Shown here one piece after another: positions 8,998 to 16,866 of a stretch of DNA of 34,093 nt. The translations under genes were made by a program, and so were the position numbers. The stretch comes from Euplotes aediculatus (lineage: Eukaryota; Ciliophora; Spirotrichea; Euplotida; Euplotidae), in assembly GCA_030463445.1 (NCBI GenBank), contig JAQGFW010003396.1, forward strand, positions 1-34,093, given 5' to 3'. The first letter of the stretch is position 1; each line of letters opens with the position of its first letter. The notes below the pieces were generated by a model. That model worked only from the letters and a program-made list of their open reading frames with translations. It was not told where the DNA came from and ran no database searches.

Positions 8998-9017
8998 CCC
9001 TCTCCATCGGGAGAGGG
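8998..9017. repeat. GC-rich hairpin just before the VOC gene's ribosome-binding site
   Basis: CCCTCTCC (8998-9005), loop ATCG, GGAGAGGG (9010-9017). It is followed directly by a purine-rich AAGGGGTG (9019-9026), 7 bases before the ATG at 9034. The same CCCCT/AGGGG words recur on both sides, as in the CCCTCTCC-type dispersed repeats of many bacteria. It may help set translation of the next gene. Confidence 0.55.
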
Positions 9018-9033
9018 TAAGGGGTGAAATACT

Positions 9034-9525
9034 ATGGCAAAAGCAATTGGCATAAATCACGTGGCTTTGGTAGTCAAAAACTTAGAAGAAGCCTCAGAGT
9101 TCTACGAAAAAGAATTAGGTTTGGAGGTGATTCCAGCATTTTTGTTTGATTATCCAACCGCTTTTTTCAAATTTAACGAAACCCAACAACTCCATCTTAC
9201 CGAATGGGATGACGTCTATTCGTTTAGAGGTCATATTTGTATTACAATAGATGATATAAACTCCTTGTATTGGAGAATGAAAGAGTTGGGCATCATTGAT
9301 ACAACTCCGTGGGGAATGGTTCGGGTGCTTCCGGGTGGCAATATTCAAATGTTTGTGCGAGACCCTTCGGGTAATTTACTCGAACTTTCGAGTCCTCCGG
9401 GATATGAGATTGACACTAAAATTCTCGAAGATGATTTGTTTAAAGAAGGAATCTATGTTTCGGGTAGAAACGATTTCAGAGGTTACAAATCAAAAGATGC
9501 AACCCTTTATCATGGAAGTAATTAA
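9034..9525 (+). CDS. VOC superfamily (glyoxalase/dioxygenase-fold) protein
   Basis: The 163-aa protein opens with the classic VOC strand INHVALVVKNLEEASEFYEK and ends its second module with VRDPSGNLLELSSPPGYE. A likely metal site is formed by H9, H54 or E57 (HLTEW), H67 (RGHICITID) and E117 (LLELSS). VOC proteins catalyse many reactions, including glyoxalase, epimerase, extradiol dioxygenase and isomerase steps. The intact ligand set argues for a metalloenzyme rather than a binding protein. A C-terminal tail of about 35 residues follows the core fold. Within the cluster it may act on an intermediate made by the enolase-superfamily enzyme 51 bases upstream; this is inference. Confidence 0.8.
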   Translation: MAKAIGINHVALVVKNLEEASEFYEKELGLEVIPAFLFDYPTAFFKFNETQQLHLTEWDDVYSFRGHICITIDDINSLYWRMKELGIIDTTPWGMVRVLPGGNIQMFVRDPSGNLLELSSPPGYEIDTKILEDDLFKEGIYVSGRNDFRGYKSKDATLYHGSN

Positions 9526-9587
9526 TGTGTGAATTACTGATTGTTTGGTGGTTATAATATTCACTAATTCGCTCATTCACAATTATT

Positions 9588-10559
9588 ATGAATATCCTTT
9601 TATTAGAAACCATTGACGAGTCGGCGTTTCAAATTCTTGAAAATCAAGAAGATATAACTATTTTTAGGCATTTTGAAACACAAACTTCGGGTGAAGATTT
9701 ACAAAAAATTGATGCAGTAATCACTCGTGGGATTGGACAAGTAAATGCTGAATTAATTGATGCTTGTCCTAATCTTAAAGTGGCGGCCCGATGCGGAGTT
9801 GGACTCGATAATGTTGATGTAAAAGAAGCTACCAAGCGAGGAATCAAAGTTGTGAATGCACCTGGCTCAAACGCCAATACAGTTGCTGAGCATACTATTG
9901 CTTTGATTTTGATGCTACAACGTAACCTTTACCAAGCTCTGAACGATGTAAAATCTGGAAATTGGGCGGCTCGAAGTACCTTCAAAAGCGATGAAGTAGG
10001 AGAGAAGACCATCGGGATTTTAGGTTTAGGCAATATCGGTTTGAAAGTAGCAAAAATCGCTGAGGCTTTGGGTATAAATGTCATTTATTGGTCGCAAACA
10101 AAAAAAGATGTTTCGTATGAATATGTATCAAAAGATGAACTTTTGGCTAAATCTGATATAATTTCGATACATTTACCATTCAATGCTGAAACCGAGAAGC
10201 TATTTGACCAAGCAACATTCTCTAAACTAAAACCTAACGCAATTTTGGTAAATACGGCTCGTGGGCAACTTATTGATAAACAAGCACTTATCAAATCCTT
10301 AAATGATGGCACGTTAGGTGGCTATGGGGCAGATGTGCCGACATCGCCAGCACCAACGGCAGATGACCCGCTGATTTCGCATCCGAAAGTACTGATTACA
10401 GCCCATGTAAGTAGCCTAACCTCAACTACTTATCGGAATATGTGTGTTTCTACGGTTAATAATGTCTTAGCTATTTTGAGAAACCAAGCCCCACATCCTA
10501 ACTGTATTTTTAACTTAAAAGAACTGACATTGCAGAACAAACTTTCGATTCATCCATAA
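9588..10559 (+). CDS. NAD-dependent D-2-hydroxyacid dehydrogenase family protein, atypical active site
   Basis: The 323-aa protein has the two-domain D-2-hydroxyacid dehydrogenase layout. The NAD-binding GLGNIG loop is at 146-151; ARCGVGLDNVDV (67-78) and VNTARGQLID (catalytic Arg225) are standard; and His273 lies in ITAHVSS. Between them the usual DVFEEEP segment with the catalytic Glu is replaced by DVPTSPAP (249-256), so no glutamate is present at the expected place. The wording is closer to formate dehydrogenase, where Gln replaces that Glu. It would commonly be called phosphoglycerate dehydrogenase, but the C-terminal ACT regulatory domain is absent and the catabolic setting argues against serine synthesis. 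It probably reduces or oxidises a 2-keto or 2-hydroxy acid in this cluster. Confidence 0.82.
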   Translation: MNILLLETIDESAFQILENQEDITIFRHFETQTSGEDLQKIDAVITRGIGQVNAELIDACPNLKVAARCGVGLDNVDVKEATKRGIKVVNAPGSNANTVAEHTIALILMLQRNLYQALNDVKSGNWAARSTFKSDEVGEKTIGILGLGNIGLKVAKIAEALGINVIYWSQTKKDVSYEYVSKDELLAKSDIISIHLPFNAETEKLFDQATFSKLKPNAILVNTARGQLIDKQALIKSLNDGTLGGYGADVPTSPAPTADDPLISHPKVLITAHVSSLTSTTYRNMCVSTVNNVLAILRNQAPHPNCIFNLKELTLQNKLSIHP

Positions 10560-10603
10560 TTATTCACACTTTTCTGACTATTTAATTATTCAACCTTATA
10601 AAA

Positions 10604-13237
10604 ATGAACAAACTAAAAAAAACAGGATTATATGTAGCACTCATTACTATTTCAGTAATTACGGCTTCTTATACTTTCGTTAGGTATTATTCTTCAAACG
10701 ATAATCCCAAAATCAGTAAACTCAAACTCCAGCCGGGCTTTATAGCCGAGCATATCTTAAGCCCATCAGATAGTCAAATGGGTTCGTGGGTTTCGATGTG
10801 TTTTGATGATAAAGGTCGTATGCTGGCATCTGACCAATACGGTGGTATTTTTAGATTAGAGATTCCGCCGATTGGCTCAAAAGAAATAACACCAAAAATC
10901 GAAAAAATTAAAATCGAAGGTGATACCGTTTTATTTGGAGCGGCACACGGGTTGTTGTATGCGTTCAATTCGCTATATGTTTTGGTCAATAACATGAGCA
11001 TTAAAAATATGCCCAAAAGAAGTGGATTATATCGCTTGCAAGATACCGATGGCAACGATAAATTTGATAAAATTACCTTGATGAAACCCCTTGTAGGAGA
11101 TGGTGAGCATGGTCCTCACAGTGTAAAACTATCGCCTGATAAAAAATCGTTATTTGTCATTTGTGGCAATTATACAAATTTGCCCAAGATGGATTCGTAC
11201 AAAATTTTACCAACTTGGAAGTACGATAATTTATTCCCCGAAATAAAAGACCCACGTGGACATGCCAACGACCGCAAAGAGCCAGGTGGCTGGGTAGCAA
11301 ATGTATCGCCCGATGGCTCAAATTGGGAATTGGTTTCGGCAGGTTATAGAAACCCGTTCGATTTGGCTTTTAATGACGCTGGTGATTTATTTGTTTACGA
11401 CGCTGATATGGAGTGGGATTTTGGCTTGCCGTGGTATCGTCCAACTCGTATTTGTCATGCTACCAGTGGCTCAGAGTTTGGTTGGAGAACAGGAGATGGC
11501 AAATGGTCGGCTAATTTTCCTGATAATTTACCGCCGGTAATCAATATTGGGCAAGGTTCACCAACAAATCTTTTGTATTTGAAAGATGCTAAATTCCCGA
11601 CAAAGTATAAAAATGCTCTTTTGGCCTTTGATTGGAGTTTCGGAATCATGCACGCCATACATCTAAAACCACAAGGTTCGACTTATTCGGCTGATAGAGA
11701 AGAGTTTTTGTCGGGTGTACCGCTGCCATTGACAGATGGAGCGATTGGCCCCGATGGTGCTTTGTATTTCTTAACTGGTGGACGCAGACTCGAATCTGAC
11801 CTTTTTAGGGTTTATTATAATGGTTCAGAAAGCACTGCTGATGCCAAACCAGCTGAATTGACAGTTGAAAATAAACTAAGAAGACAAATTGAAACCTTCC
11901 ACAAAACTAATCCAGAAGCTGTAAAAGTGGCTTTCTCGAATCTTGCTCATGCTGATAGATTGGTTCGCTATGCTTCAAGAATCGCCCTTGAGCATCAACC
12001 AGTAGATACTTGGAAGCAACAAGCATTGGCAGAGAAAAATCCAATTTCTCTTATAAATGCTATGATTGCCCTTACCCGAAGCACAACTGCTACTGATAAA
12101 TCGGCGATTTTGAATGCTTTGCTTAGTGTTAAGATGGAATTATTGACCCAATCTCAACAATTAGATTTGCTGCGTGCGTATGAGTTGGTTTTTTCAAGAT
12201 TTGGCTTACCAGAGGCTTCACAAATTACCCAAATCACGACATTATTAAATAGTAAATTCCCTGCACAAGCCAGCGAGTTGAACAAGCAATATTGTAAACT
12301 TTTGGTTTTTCTTGATTCGCCAGCAGTTTTACCAAAAACTTTGGCTTTGATGGATAAAAAAGAGAATCCTGCCGATAATGAAAAATTCGCCACGAGTTCA
12401 GAAGATTTGATTCTCAGAAATCCAGCATACGGATTAGATATTGCCAAGATGCTCGAAAAAATGCCAGCTCCGCAGCAAACCTATTATGCCATGATGCTAT
12501 CAAAACTCAAATCTGGCTGGACACCCGAATTGAGAGACAAATATTTTGCATGGTATAAAAAAGCATTTAGTTATCGTGGAGGAAACAGCTATATCGGGTT
12601 TATAGACAAAGCTCGAAAAATAGCTTTGGCAAATGTGCCAGCAGATAAAAAAGAATATTATGATAAACTTTCGGGTGGCGAAATGCTAACATCTTCCGGA
12701 AATGATATTGCCGAAGCAGATTATCCAAAAGGACCAGGTAAAAATTATAAAATAGAGGATGTAGATAGAATCTTTGGAACCGAACTTTCGGCTCGTGATT
12801 ATAAGCGAGGTAAAGCAATGTTTATTGCAACAACGTGTTCGAGATGTCATGCCGTTAGGGGTGAAGGTGGCAACATCGGACCCGACTTAACCCAAGTAGG
12901 TACTCGTTTTAGCACAAAAGATATGATGGAAGCAATCATCAATCCCGATAAATCAATCTCAGACCAGTATGCAGCTACGGAGTTTCAGTTGAAAAATGGT
13001 AAAAGTATGGTCGGTAAAATCACCAATCAAGATGCTAATTTTTATTATGTTTCGCTAAACCCATACACCCCAGATTATATCACCAAGATTGCCAAAAAGA
13101 GTGTTGCTTCTAAACAGTATTCGACGGTTTCGTTGATGCTACCAGGTTTGATAAACTCTCTCAGCGAAGAAGAATTGAAAGACTTAGTTGCTTATCTGAA
13201 ATCGGGGGGCGATGAAAATAATAAGGTTTTTAAATAA
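10604..13237 (+). CDS. membrane-anchored propeller dehydrogenase / HEAT / cytochrome c protein
   Basis: The 877-aa protein starts with an uncleaved-looking signal anchor (about 8-26) and is predicted to face the periplasm. Residues about 38-405 form a sorbosone-dehydrogenase-like (quinoprotein-type) propeller: LQPGFIAEHILS, CFDDKGRMLASDQYGGIFRL, GPHSVKLSPDKKSLFVICGN, AGYRNPFDLAFNDAGDLFVY, and LPLTDGAIGPDGALYFLTGG near its end. A helical HEAT-like region follows (about 420-700). A single c-type haem site CSRCH (C745, C748, H749) is then followed by IGPDLTQVGTRF and the PVC-type INPDKSISDQY segment. It is the second protein of this kind in the cluster but lacks the SGNH part of the 1052-aa protein. 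The likely role is oxidation of a polyol or sugar with electrons entering the respiratory chain. Confidence 0.85.
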   Translation: MNKLKKTGLYVALITISVITASYTFVRYYSSNDNPKISKLKLQPGFIAEHILSPSDSQMGSWVSMCFDDKGRMLASDQYGGIFRLEIPPIGSKEITPKIEKIKIEGDTVLFGAAHGLLYAFNSLYVLVNNMSIKNMPKRSGLYRLQDTDGNDKFDKITLMKPLVGDGEHGPHSVKLSPDKKSLFVICGNYTNLPKMDSYKILPTWKYDNLFPEIKDPRGHANDRKEPGGWVANVSPDGSNWELVSAGYRNPFDLAFNDAGDLFVYDADMEWDFGLPWYRPTRICHATSGSEFGWRTGDGKWSANFPDNLPPVINIGQGSPTNLLYLKDAKFPTKYKNALLAFDWSFGIMHAIHLKPQGSTYSADREEFLSGVPLPLTDGAIGPDGALYFLTGGRRLESDLFRVYYNGSESTADAKPAELTVENKLRRQIETFHKTNPEAVKVAFSNLAHADRLVRYASRIALEHQPVDTWKQQALAEKNPISLINAMIALTRSTTATDKSAILNALLSVKMELLTQSQQLDLLRAYELVFSRFGLPEASQITQITTLLNSKFPAQASELNKQYCKLLVFLDSPAVLPKTLALMDKKENPADNEKFATSSEDLILRNPAYGLDIAKMLEKMPAPQQTYYAMMLSKLKSGWTPELRDKYFAWYKKAFSYRGGNSYIGFIDKARKIALANVPADKKEYYDKLSGGEMLTSSGNDIAEADYPKGPGKNYKIEDVDRIFGTELSARDYKRGKAMFIATTCSRCHAVRGEGGNIGPDLTQVGTRFSTKDMMEAIINPDKSISDQYAATEFQLKNGKSMVGKITNQDANFYYVSLNPYTPDYITKIAKKSVASKQYSTVSLMLPGLINSLSEEELKDLVAYLKSGGDENNKVFK

Positions 13238-13257
13238 TTTTTATTTGTTTTGTATTG

Positions 13258-13285
13258 AAAGTCGGACTATTCATCCGACTTTTTT
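13258..13285 (+). terminator. intrinsic terminator after the 877-aa haem protein gene
   Basis: AAAGTCGGA (13258-13266), a 7-base loop, TCCGACTTT (13274-13282) and a T-run to 13285. This is a classic + strand terminator about 20 bases after the stop codon and probably marks the end of the catabolic cluster. Confidence 0.8.
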
Positions 13286-13336
13286 GTTGCAAATTTGTAA
13301 CCGTAAATTATTGAGCAATTTCAATTCAGATAAAAC

Positions 13337-13822
13337 ATGGCAGAAACACTTTATATACCCCAAAATGCAACCCGAAAAGAAATTTATGAAAGTCTTTTAC
13401 CTCAAATCAAAGGATTACTCACTGGCGAGCCAGATTTGATTGCTAACATGGCAAATATTACAGCAGTTTTGAGAGAAGCATTTGGTTTCTTTTGGGTTGG
13501 TTTTTATATTAAACGTGAGAATCAATTGGTTTTAGGTCCATTCCAAGGGCCAATCGCTTGTACCCGAATCAATTTCGACAAAGGGGTTTGTGGCTATACT
13601 TATCGAATCAAAAAAACGGTTATTGTCCCAAATGTTGATAATTTTCCGGGGCATATTGCGTGTAGTTCGGCTTCAAAATCTGAGATTGTGGTACCTGTTT
13701 TTGATAAAAATCGTGAAGTTATGGCAGTTTTAGATGTTGATAGCGATAAATTGGCTGATTTTTCGGAAGATGATAGAGCGGGTTTGGAGGCAATTATTAA
13801 AGTTTTAGAAGAGACCTTATAA
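13337..13822 (+). CDS. msrC: GAF-domain free methionine-(R)-sulfoxide reductase
   Basis: The 161-aa single GAF-domain protein carries the three cysteines of fRMsr enzymes at 75 (GPIAC), 85 (KGVC) and 109 (GHIAC). The spacing (10 and 24) equals that of the E. coli enzyme (84, 94, 118). The family signature continues with SASKSEIVVPVFD and VLDVDSD. It reduces free L-methionine-R-sulfoxide in the cytosol using thioredoxin and is part of oxidative-damage repair. The start is the ATG at 13337, whose N-terminus MAETLYIPQ fits the family. A CAAATTTG box at 13290-13297, close to the Bacteroidota -7 consensus, lies between the previous terminator and this gene, which suggests its own transcript. Confidence in function is high. 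Confidence 0.9.
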   Translation: MAETLYIPQNATRKEIYESLLPQIKGLLTGEPDLIANMANITAVLREAFGFFWVGFYIKRENQLVLGPFQGPIACTRINFDKGVCGYTYRIKKTVIVPNVDNFPGHIACSSASKSEIVVPVFDKNREVMAVLDVDSDKLADFSEDDRAGLEAIIKVLEETL

Positions 13823-13831
13823 TATAAAATA

Positions 13832-13858
13832 AAGTAGTGTGGCTCTGCCACACTACTT
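13832..13858 (-). terminator. 12-bp hairpin between convergent genes
   Basis: The arms AAGTAGTGTGGC (13832-13843) and GCCACACTACTT (13847-13858) are perfect around loop TCT. On the - strand the stem is followed by TTATTTTAT, so it should end the GH43 transcript, and it can also halt the converging msrC transcript. It lies in the 43-bp gap between the two stop codons. Confidence 0.7.
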
Positions 13859-13865
13859 CGGAACT

Positions 13866-14885
13866 TTAATGGTTATAAGGGGTAATTGTAATGATTTTAC
13901 CTTCTGGGTCATAATTAAGTTCTGTAATCTTTACACTACGAAGGTGTGTTACACCCTCCGAAAGACTCGAATCGTGGTAGAAAAGATACCATTTCCCTGC
14001 AATTTCGCAGATAGAATGATGACTTGTCCAGCCTACAACAGGGTTCAAAATACGCCCTTGGTATGTAAATGGTCCATAAGGATTATCCCCCGTGGCGTAG
14101 CATATAAAGTGAGTATCGCCAGTCGAATATGAAAAATAGTATTTTCCATTGTAAAGGTGCATCCAAGAAGCCTCAAAAAATCTCCGTTCGTTGTCTTCGG
14201 CCAAGAGTAAATTTCCATCTTCATCCAATATTTTGACCTGTCTCGGTGTTTCGGCAAATTGTTTCATATCATCGCTCAATTTTGCTACAATAGGACCCAA
14301 CGCAGGCTCAAATGGTAATGGCTCTTCATTATTTATGTTGTATTCATTATCTCGATATTTTTGTAATTGCCCGCCCCAAATTCCTCCAAAATACATATAA
14401 AAACTACCGTCAGTGTCTTCAAAAACGGCTGGGTCTATGCTATAACTTCCTTCGATGGGTGTTGGCTCAGCAACGAATGGACCTGTCGGTGAGTCTGAAA
14501 TTGCCACACCTATCTGAAAAATTCCGTCCGCTTTTTTTGCTGGAAAATATAAATAATATTTGCCGTCTTTATGTGCCGCATCAGGAGCCCACATTTGTTT
14601 TTCTGCCCAAGGTACATCTTTTACATGGAGAGCCAAGCCATTGTCAATTGCTTCACTATCAATAGAATCCATCGAAAGAACATGGTAATCTTCCATCGCA
14701 AAATGACTTCCTAAATCATCAAACGGGATTCCTGCTTCAATATCGTGTGATGGATAAATATAAATTTTACCATCAAAAACATGTGCCGAAGGGTCGGCAG
14801 TATAAATATGTTTTACGAGTGGCTGCGAAATAGCACTTTGATTTAAAACTTCAAAATCAATATGAGCGATACTTTCTTCTGGCAT
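13866..14885 (-). CDS. glycoside hydrolase family 43 protein (arabinosidase/xylosidase type)
   Basis: The 339-aa product is a five-bladed GH43 propeller without extra domains. The catalytic triad is visible: D31 (general base, TADPSAHVF), D151 (pKa modulator, SIDPAVFED) and E228 (general acid, RFFEASWMHLYNGKYY). The VVGWTSHHSICEIAGKWYLFYH segment near 282-304 is also typical. No signal peptide is present, so the enzyme works in the cytosol on imported short pentosides. It lies 11 bases downstream of a GPH symporter gene and is clearly in its operon. Members of this group are usually alpha-L-arabinofuranosidases or beta-xylosidases; which one applies here cannot be decided by eye. Confidence 0.9.
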   Translation of the reverse strand: MPEESIAHIDFEVLNQSAISQPLVKHIYTADPSAHVFDGKIYIYPSHDIEAGIPFDDLGSHFAMEDYHVLSMDSIDSEAIDNGLALHVKDVPWAEKQMWAPDAAHKDGKYYLYFPAKKADGIFQIGVAISDSPTGPFVAEPTPIEGSYSIDPAVFEDTDGSFYMYFGGIWGGQLQKYRDNEYNINNEEPLPFEPALGPIVAKLSDDMKQFAETPRQVKILDEDGNLLLAEDNERRFFEASWMHLYNGKYYFSYSTGDTHFICYATGDNPYGPFTYQGRILNPVVGWTSHHSICEIAGKWYLFYHDSSLSEGVTHLRSVKITELNYDPEGKIITITPYNH

Positions 14886-14896
14886 TTTATTAGCTG

Positions 14897-16360
14897 TTAT
14901 TTTCTTCTTTCTTTAAGTTCTAATTCTATTTTATTTTCTAATTGTTTATTGATTTCGTACCAAAAGAGCAATATTGCCCCAATGATAAAAATCAATCCAG
15001 GATAAATACTTACCGAAAGTTTAATACCCGAAACCGCTCCTTCGGCTTGTTGAGCTTGCTCGGCTACGTACCCATAGTTAGAAAGCAACGCCGCACCTAA
15101 TGCCCCACCGATACTTAATCCTACTTTTAATCCAAAAATCATTGCCGAAAAAATAATGGCAGTAGCACGGCGGTTATTTTTCCATTCTGAGTAATCTGCC
15201 ACATCGGCAATCATCGCCCAAAGTAGCGGAATCGTTACACCATAAGTAAATCCATGTAGAATCTGGGTAAAAAAGACGATTCCGATAGAGTCTTTTGGGT
15301 AAAAATTGAACATCAATAAGCAGACAGCCGAAAGTACCAGGAAGATTCCAAAGATATTTCTTTTACCAAATTTATCTGCCAGTGGTTTTGAGAACATGAT
15401 TCCGATAATCATAAAAATGATTCCACCAGCATTGAAAAAGCTATTGGCAGAGGTTGGAGCATCTTCTGGCCATTCAAATTTACCTAAACCAATTCCTGTT
15501 ATGGTTTCGTTAAGCCCTTTGATAAAAGTATTGAAACCGATACTTTCGAGGTAATTGGCTTGTGCAGAAGGGTCAAGATAATACTTGAAGTAATAAATGT
15601 ACATTCCACCTTTCAAAGCCAAAGTTACAAAAACCAAGATGGTTACTAAAAGCATAATAACCCACGGCTTATTTTTTGATAAATCGGTGAGGTCTTGTTT
15701 GATACTGCTTTTTTCTTCGATGGGAGGAACAATCCTTTCTCGGGTTGTTATAAAAGTAATTAGCAAGCAGATTACACCCACAATCGCAAAAAAGAACATT
15801 ACTTTCTCAAAACCAACAGCTTTGTTGCCGTGCCCAAGCGATAAAGCCAATGGTAAAAGCAATGATTGAATGATAAACTGAGCAACCATTACGGCAACAA
15901 ACCGATACGAAGACAAACTGTTGCGTTCTTTCATATCGCCTGTGATAACCCCGCTCAATGCCGAATACGGTAAATTGCTTGCTGAATAAATGATTACAAG
16001 TAAAAAATAAGTTATAAAAGCATAGATAATTTTCCCTAATTCGCTAAAATCCGGTGTCGAAAACGCCAAAAGCGAGATTATGCCGAATGGTACCGAAGTC
16101 CATAAAACCCACGGTCTAAATTTCCCCCAGCGTGTGTTAGTTCGGTCGGCGATGATGCCCATAATGACATTAAAAAATGCACCAATAAAACCACCAAAAA
16201 AAATAATGACGCTCGCCGAACCCGCTGGAATCTTATAAACATCTGTATAAAAATAGGCTAAGAAGGTCATCAATGTCTGAAAAATGAGATTGGCAGCTAA
16301 ATCGCCCAGACTATACCCTATTTTTTCGATGACTGATAATTTATGTGTTGATGTACTCAT
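14897..16360 (-). CDS. GPH-type (glycoside-pentoside-hexuronide) cation symporter, MFS
   Basis: The 487-aa protein has about 12 hydrophobic segments and the GPH family layout. YSLGDLAANLIFQTLMTFLA lies near the N-terminus, FNVIMGIIADRTNTRWGKFR forms the loop 2-3 motif, RNSLSSYRF lies in the first half, and a second-half repeat includes KPLADKFGKRN and WAMIADVADYSEWKNNRRA. Such proteins bring glycosides, pentosides or hexuronides across the inner membrane with Na+ or H+. The insert of about 45 residues between the halves (YYLDPSAQANYLES onward) is common in Bacteroidota members. It is the first gene of the operon with GH43 and is divergent from a NUDIX-type regulator. The sugar is inferred to be a pentoside from the neighbours. 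Confidence 0.9.
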   Translation of the reverse strand: MSTSTHKLSVIEKIGYSLGDLAANLIFQTLMTFLAYFYTDVYKIPAGSASVIIFFGGFIGAFFNVIMGIIADRTNTRWGKFRPWVLWTSVPFGIISLLAFSTPDFSELGKIIYAFITYFLLVIIYSASNLPYSALSGVITGDMKERNSLSSYRFVAVMVAQFIIQSLLLPLALSLGHGNKAVGFEKVMFFFAIVGVICLLITFITTRERIVPPIEEKSSIKQDLTDLSKNKPWVIMLLVTILVFVTLALKGGMYIYYFKYYLDPSAQANYLESIGFNTFIKGLNETITGIGLGKFEWPEDAPTSANSFFNAGGIIFMIIGIMFSKPLADKFGKRNIFGIFLVLSAVCLLMFNFYPKDSIGIVFFTQILHGFTYGVTIPLLWAMIADVADYSEWKNNRRATAIIFSAMIFGLKVGLSIGGALGAALLSNYGYVAEQAQQAEGAVSGIKLSVSIYPGLIFIIGAILLFWYEINKQLENKIELELKERRK

Positions 16361-16443
16361 TTTTGGGAGGGTTGATTATTTGCTTGTTTTAAGGTTAATT
16401 ACTGTATTGTTAGCGGATTTTTCATTGAATTATCTATCAAAAA

Positions 16444-16458
16444 TGGTAGAAAATACGT
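16444..16458. promoter_or_regulatory. degenerate second operator candidate
   Basis: TGGTA-5 bases-TACGT keeps the half-site spacing of the perfect palindrome at 16657-16671 (TGGTA-5-TACCA), with eight of ten outer bases equal. It lies about 85 bases before the symporter start, where a repressor could act on that promoter. Confidence 0.3.
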
Positions 16459-16519
16459 TTTATTACTCACAAAGATTTTATTTTGAAGTCAATGAATTTA
16501 TCGGGATACATTTTTAAAA

Positions 16520-16549
16520 ATCGGTTTGTTTTGTGCAAAACAAACCGAT
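16520..16549. promoter_or_regulatory. perfect 14+2+14 palindrome
   Basis: ATCGGTTTGTTTTG (16520-16533), spacer TG, CAAAACAAACCGAT (16536-16549). It could be an operator for the divergent pair. Read on the - strand it is followed by TTTTTAAAAA, so a terminator or attenuator in the symporter leader is the other reading. Confidence 0.55.
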
Positions 16550-16624
16550 GAAATCACATACAGTACAAAAAGACAGTATTTCGTTTATTCTAAAATTGAA
16601 CCAGATAGGTGATTTTTGTTTTAG

Positions 16625-16632
16625 TAAATTTG
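16625..16632 (+). promoter_or_regulatory. possible -7 promoter box
   Basis: TAAATTTG matches the Bacteroidota -7 consensus TAnnTTTG. A TTG at 16596-16598 could serve as the -33 element, but the spacing is longer than usual. The operator candidate at 16653-16675 would then lie just downstream of the transcription start, a position fit for repression. Confidence 0.3.
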
Positions 16633-16652
16633 ATTAGAATGCTAAAAAATAC

Positions 16653-16675
16653 CTTATGGTAAATTTTACCACAAG
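16653..16675. promoter_or_regulatory. 23-bp operator-like palindrome
   Basis: TGGTAAA-T-TTTACCA (16657-16671) is a perfect dyad. Outside one mismatch the symmetry continues with CTT (16653-16655) and AAG (16673-16675). Size and form are those of a site for a dimeric winged-helix regulator, and the nearest gene encodes one. Confidence 0.5.
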
Positions 16676-16866
16676 TTTAAAGCCTTTTTCTGAATCTTAC
16701 AAGTATTATCTTAAAAATTATCAAAAAAATCCAAAACTAAGTCTTGTTTGTACGATTTTAGCTCATTTTGTAAGGTTTTATATAATGACACTTGTGAATT
16801 GTGAGATGGTTTGCGTGGCTTTTACTATATTGCGACCGAAAATTTATTTGAAATTATAATATTGTT

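Larger units (their letters stand above)
16361..16866. promoter_or_regulatory. 506-bp divergent regulatory space between the symporter operon and the NUDIX regulator
   Basis: No believable gene is seen here: short frames such as 16656-16859 have no start signal or protein-like composition. The space holds a perfect 30-bp palindrome (16520-16549), a perfect 15-bp palindrome inside a 23-bp imperfect one (16653-16675), and a looser copy of the latter (16444-16458). This is unusually rich in dyad symmetry for a region that must control two divergent units. Confidence 0.55.

Noticed and set aside
9588-10559. Naming the dehydrogenase serA
   Set aside because: It lacks an ACT domain, has an altered active-site segment and sits in a catabolic setting.
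13839-14132. 97-codon + strand frame near the GH43 gene
   Set aside because: Opposite the 3' part of GH43 and begins in the terminator hairpin; not protein-like.
16656-16859. 67-codon + strand frame in the divergent regulatory space
   Set aside because: It begins inside the operator-like palindrome, has no ribosome-binding site and no recognisable protein pattern.
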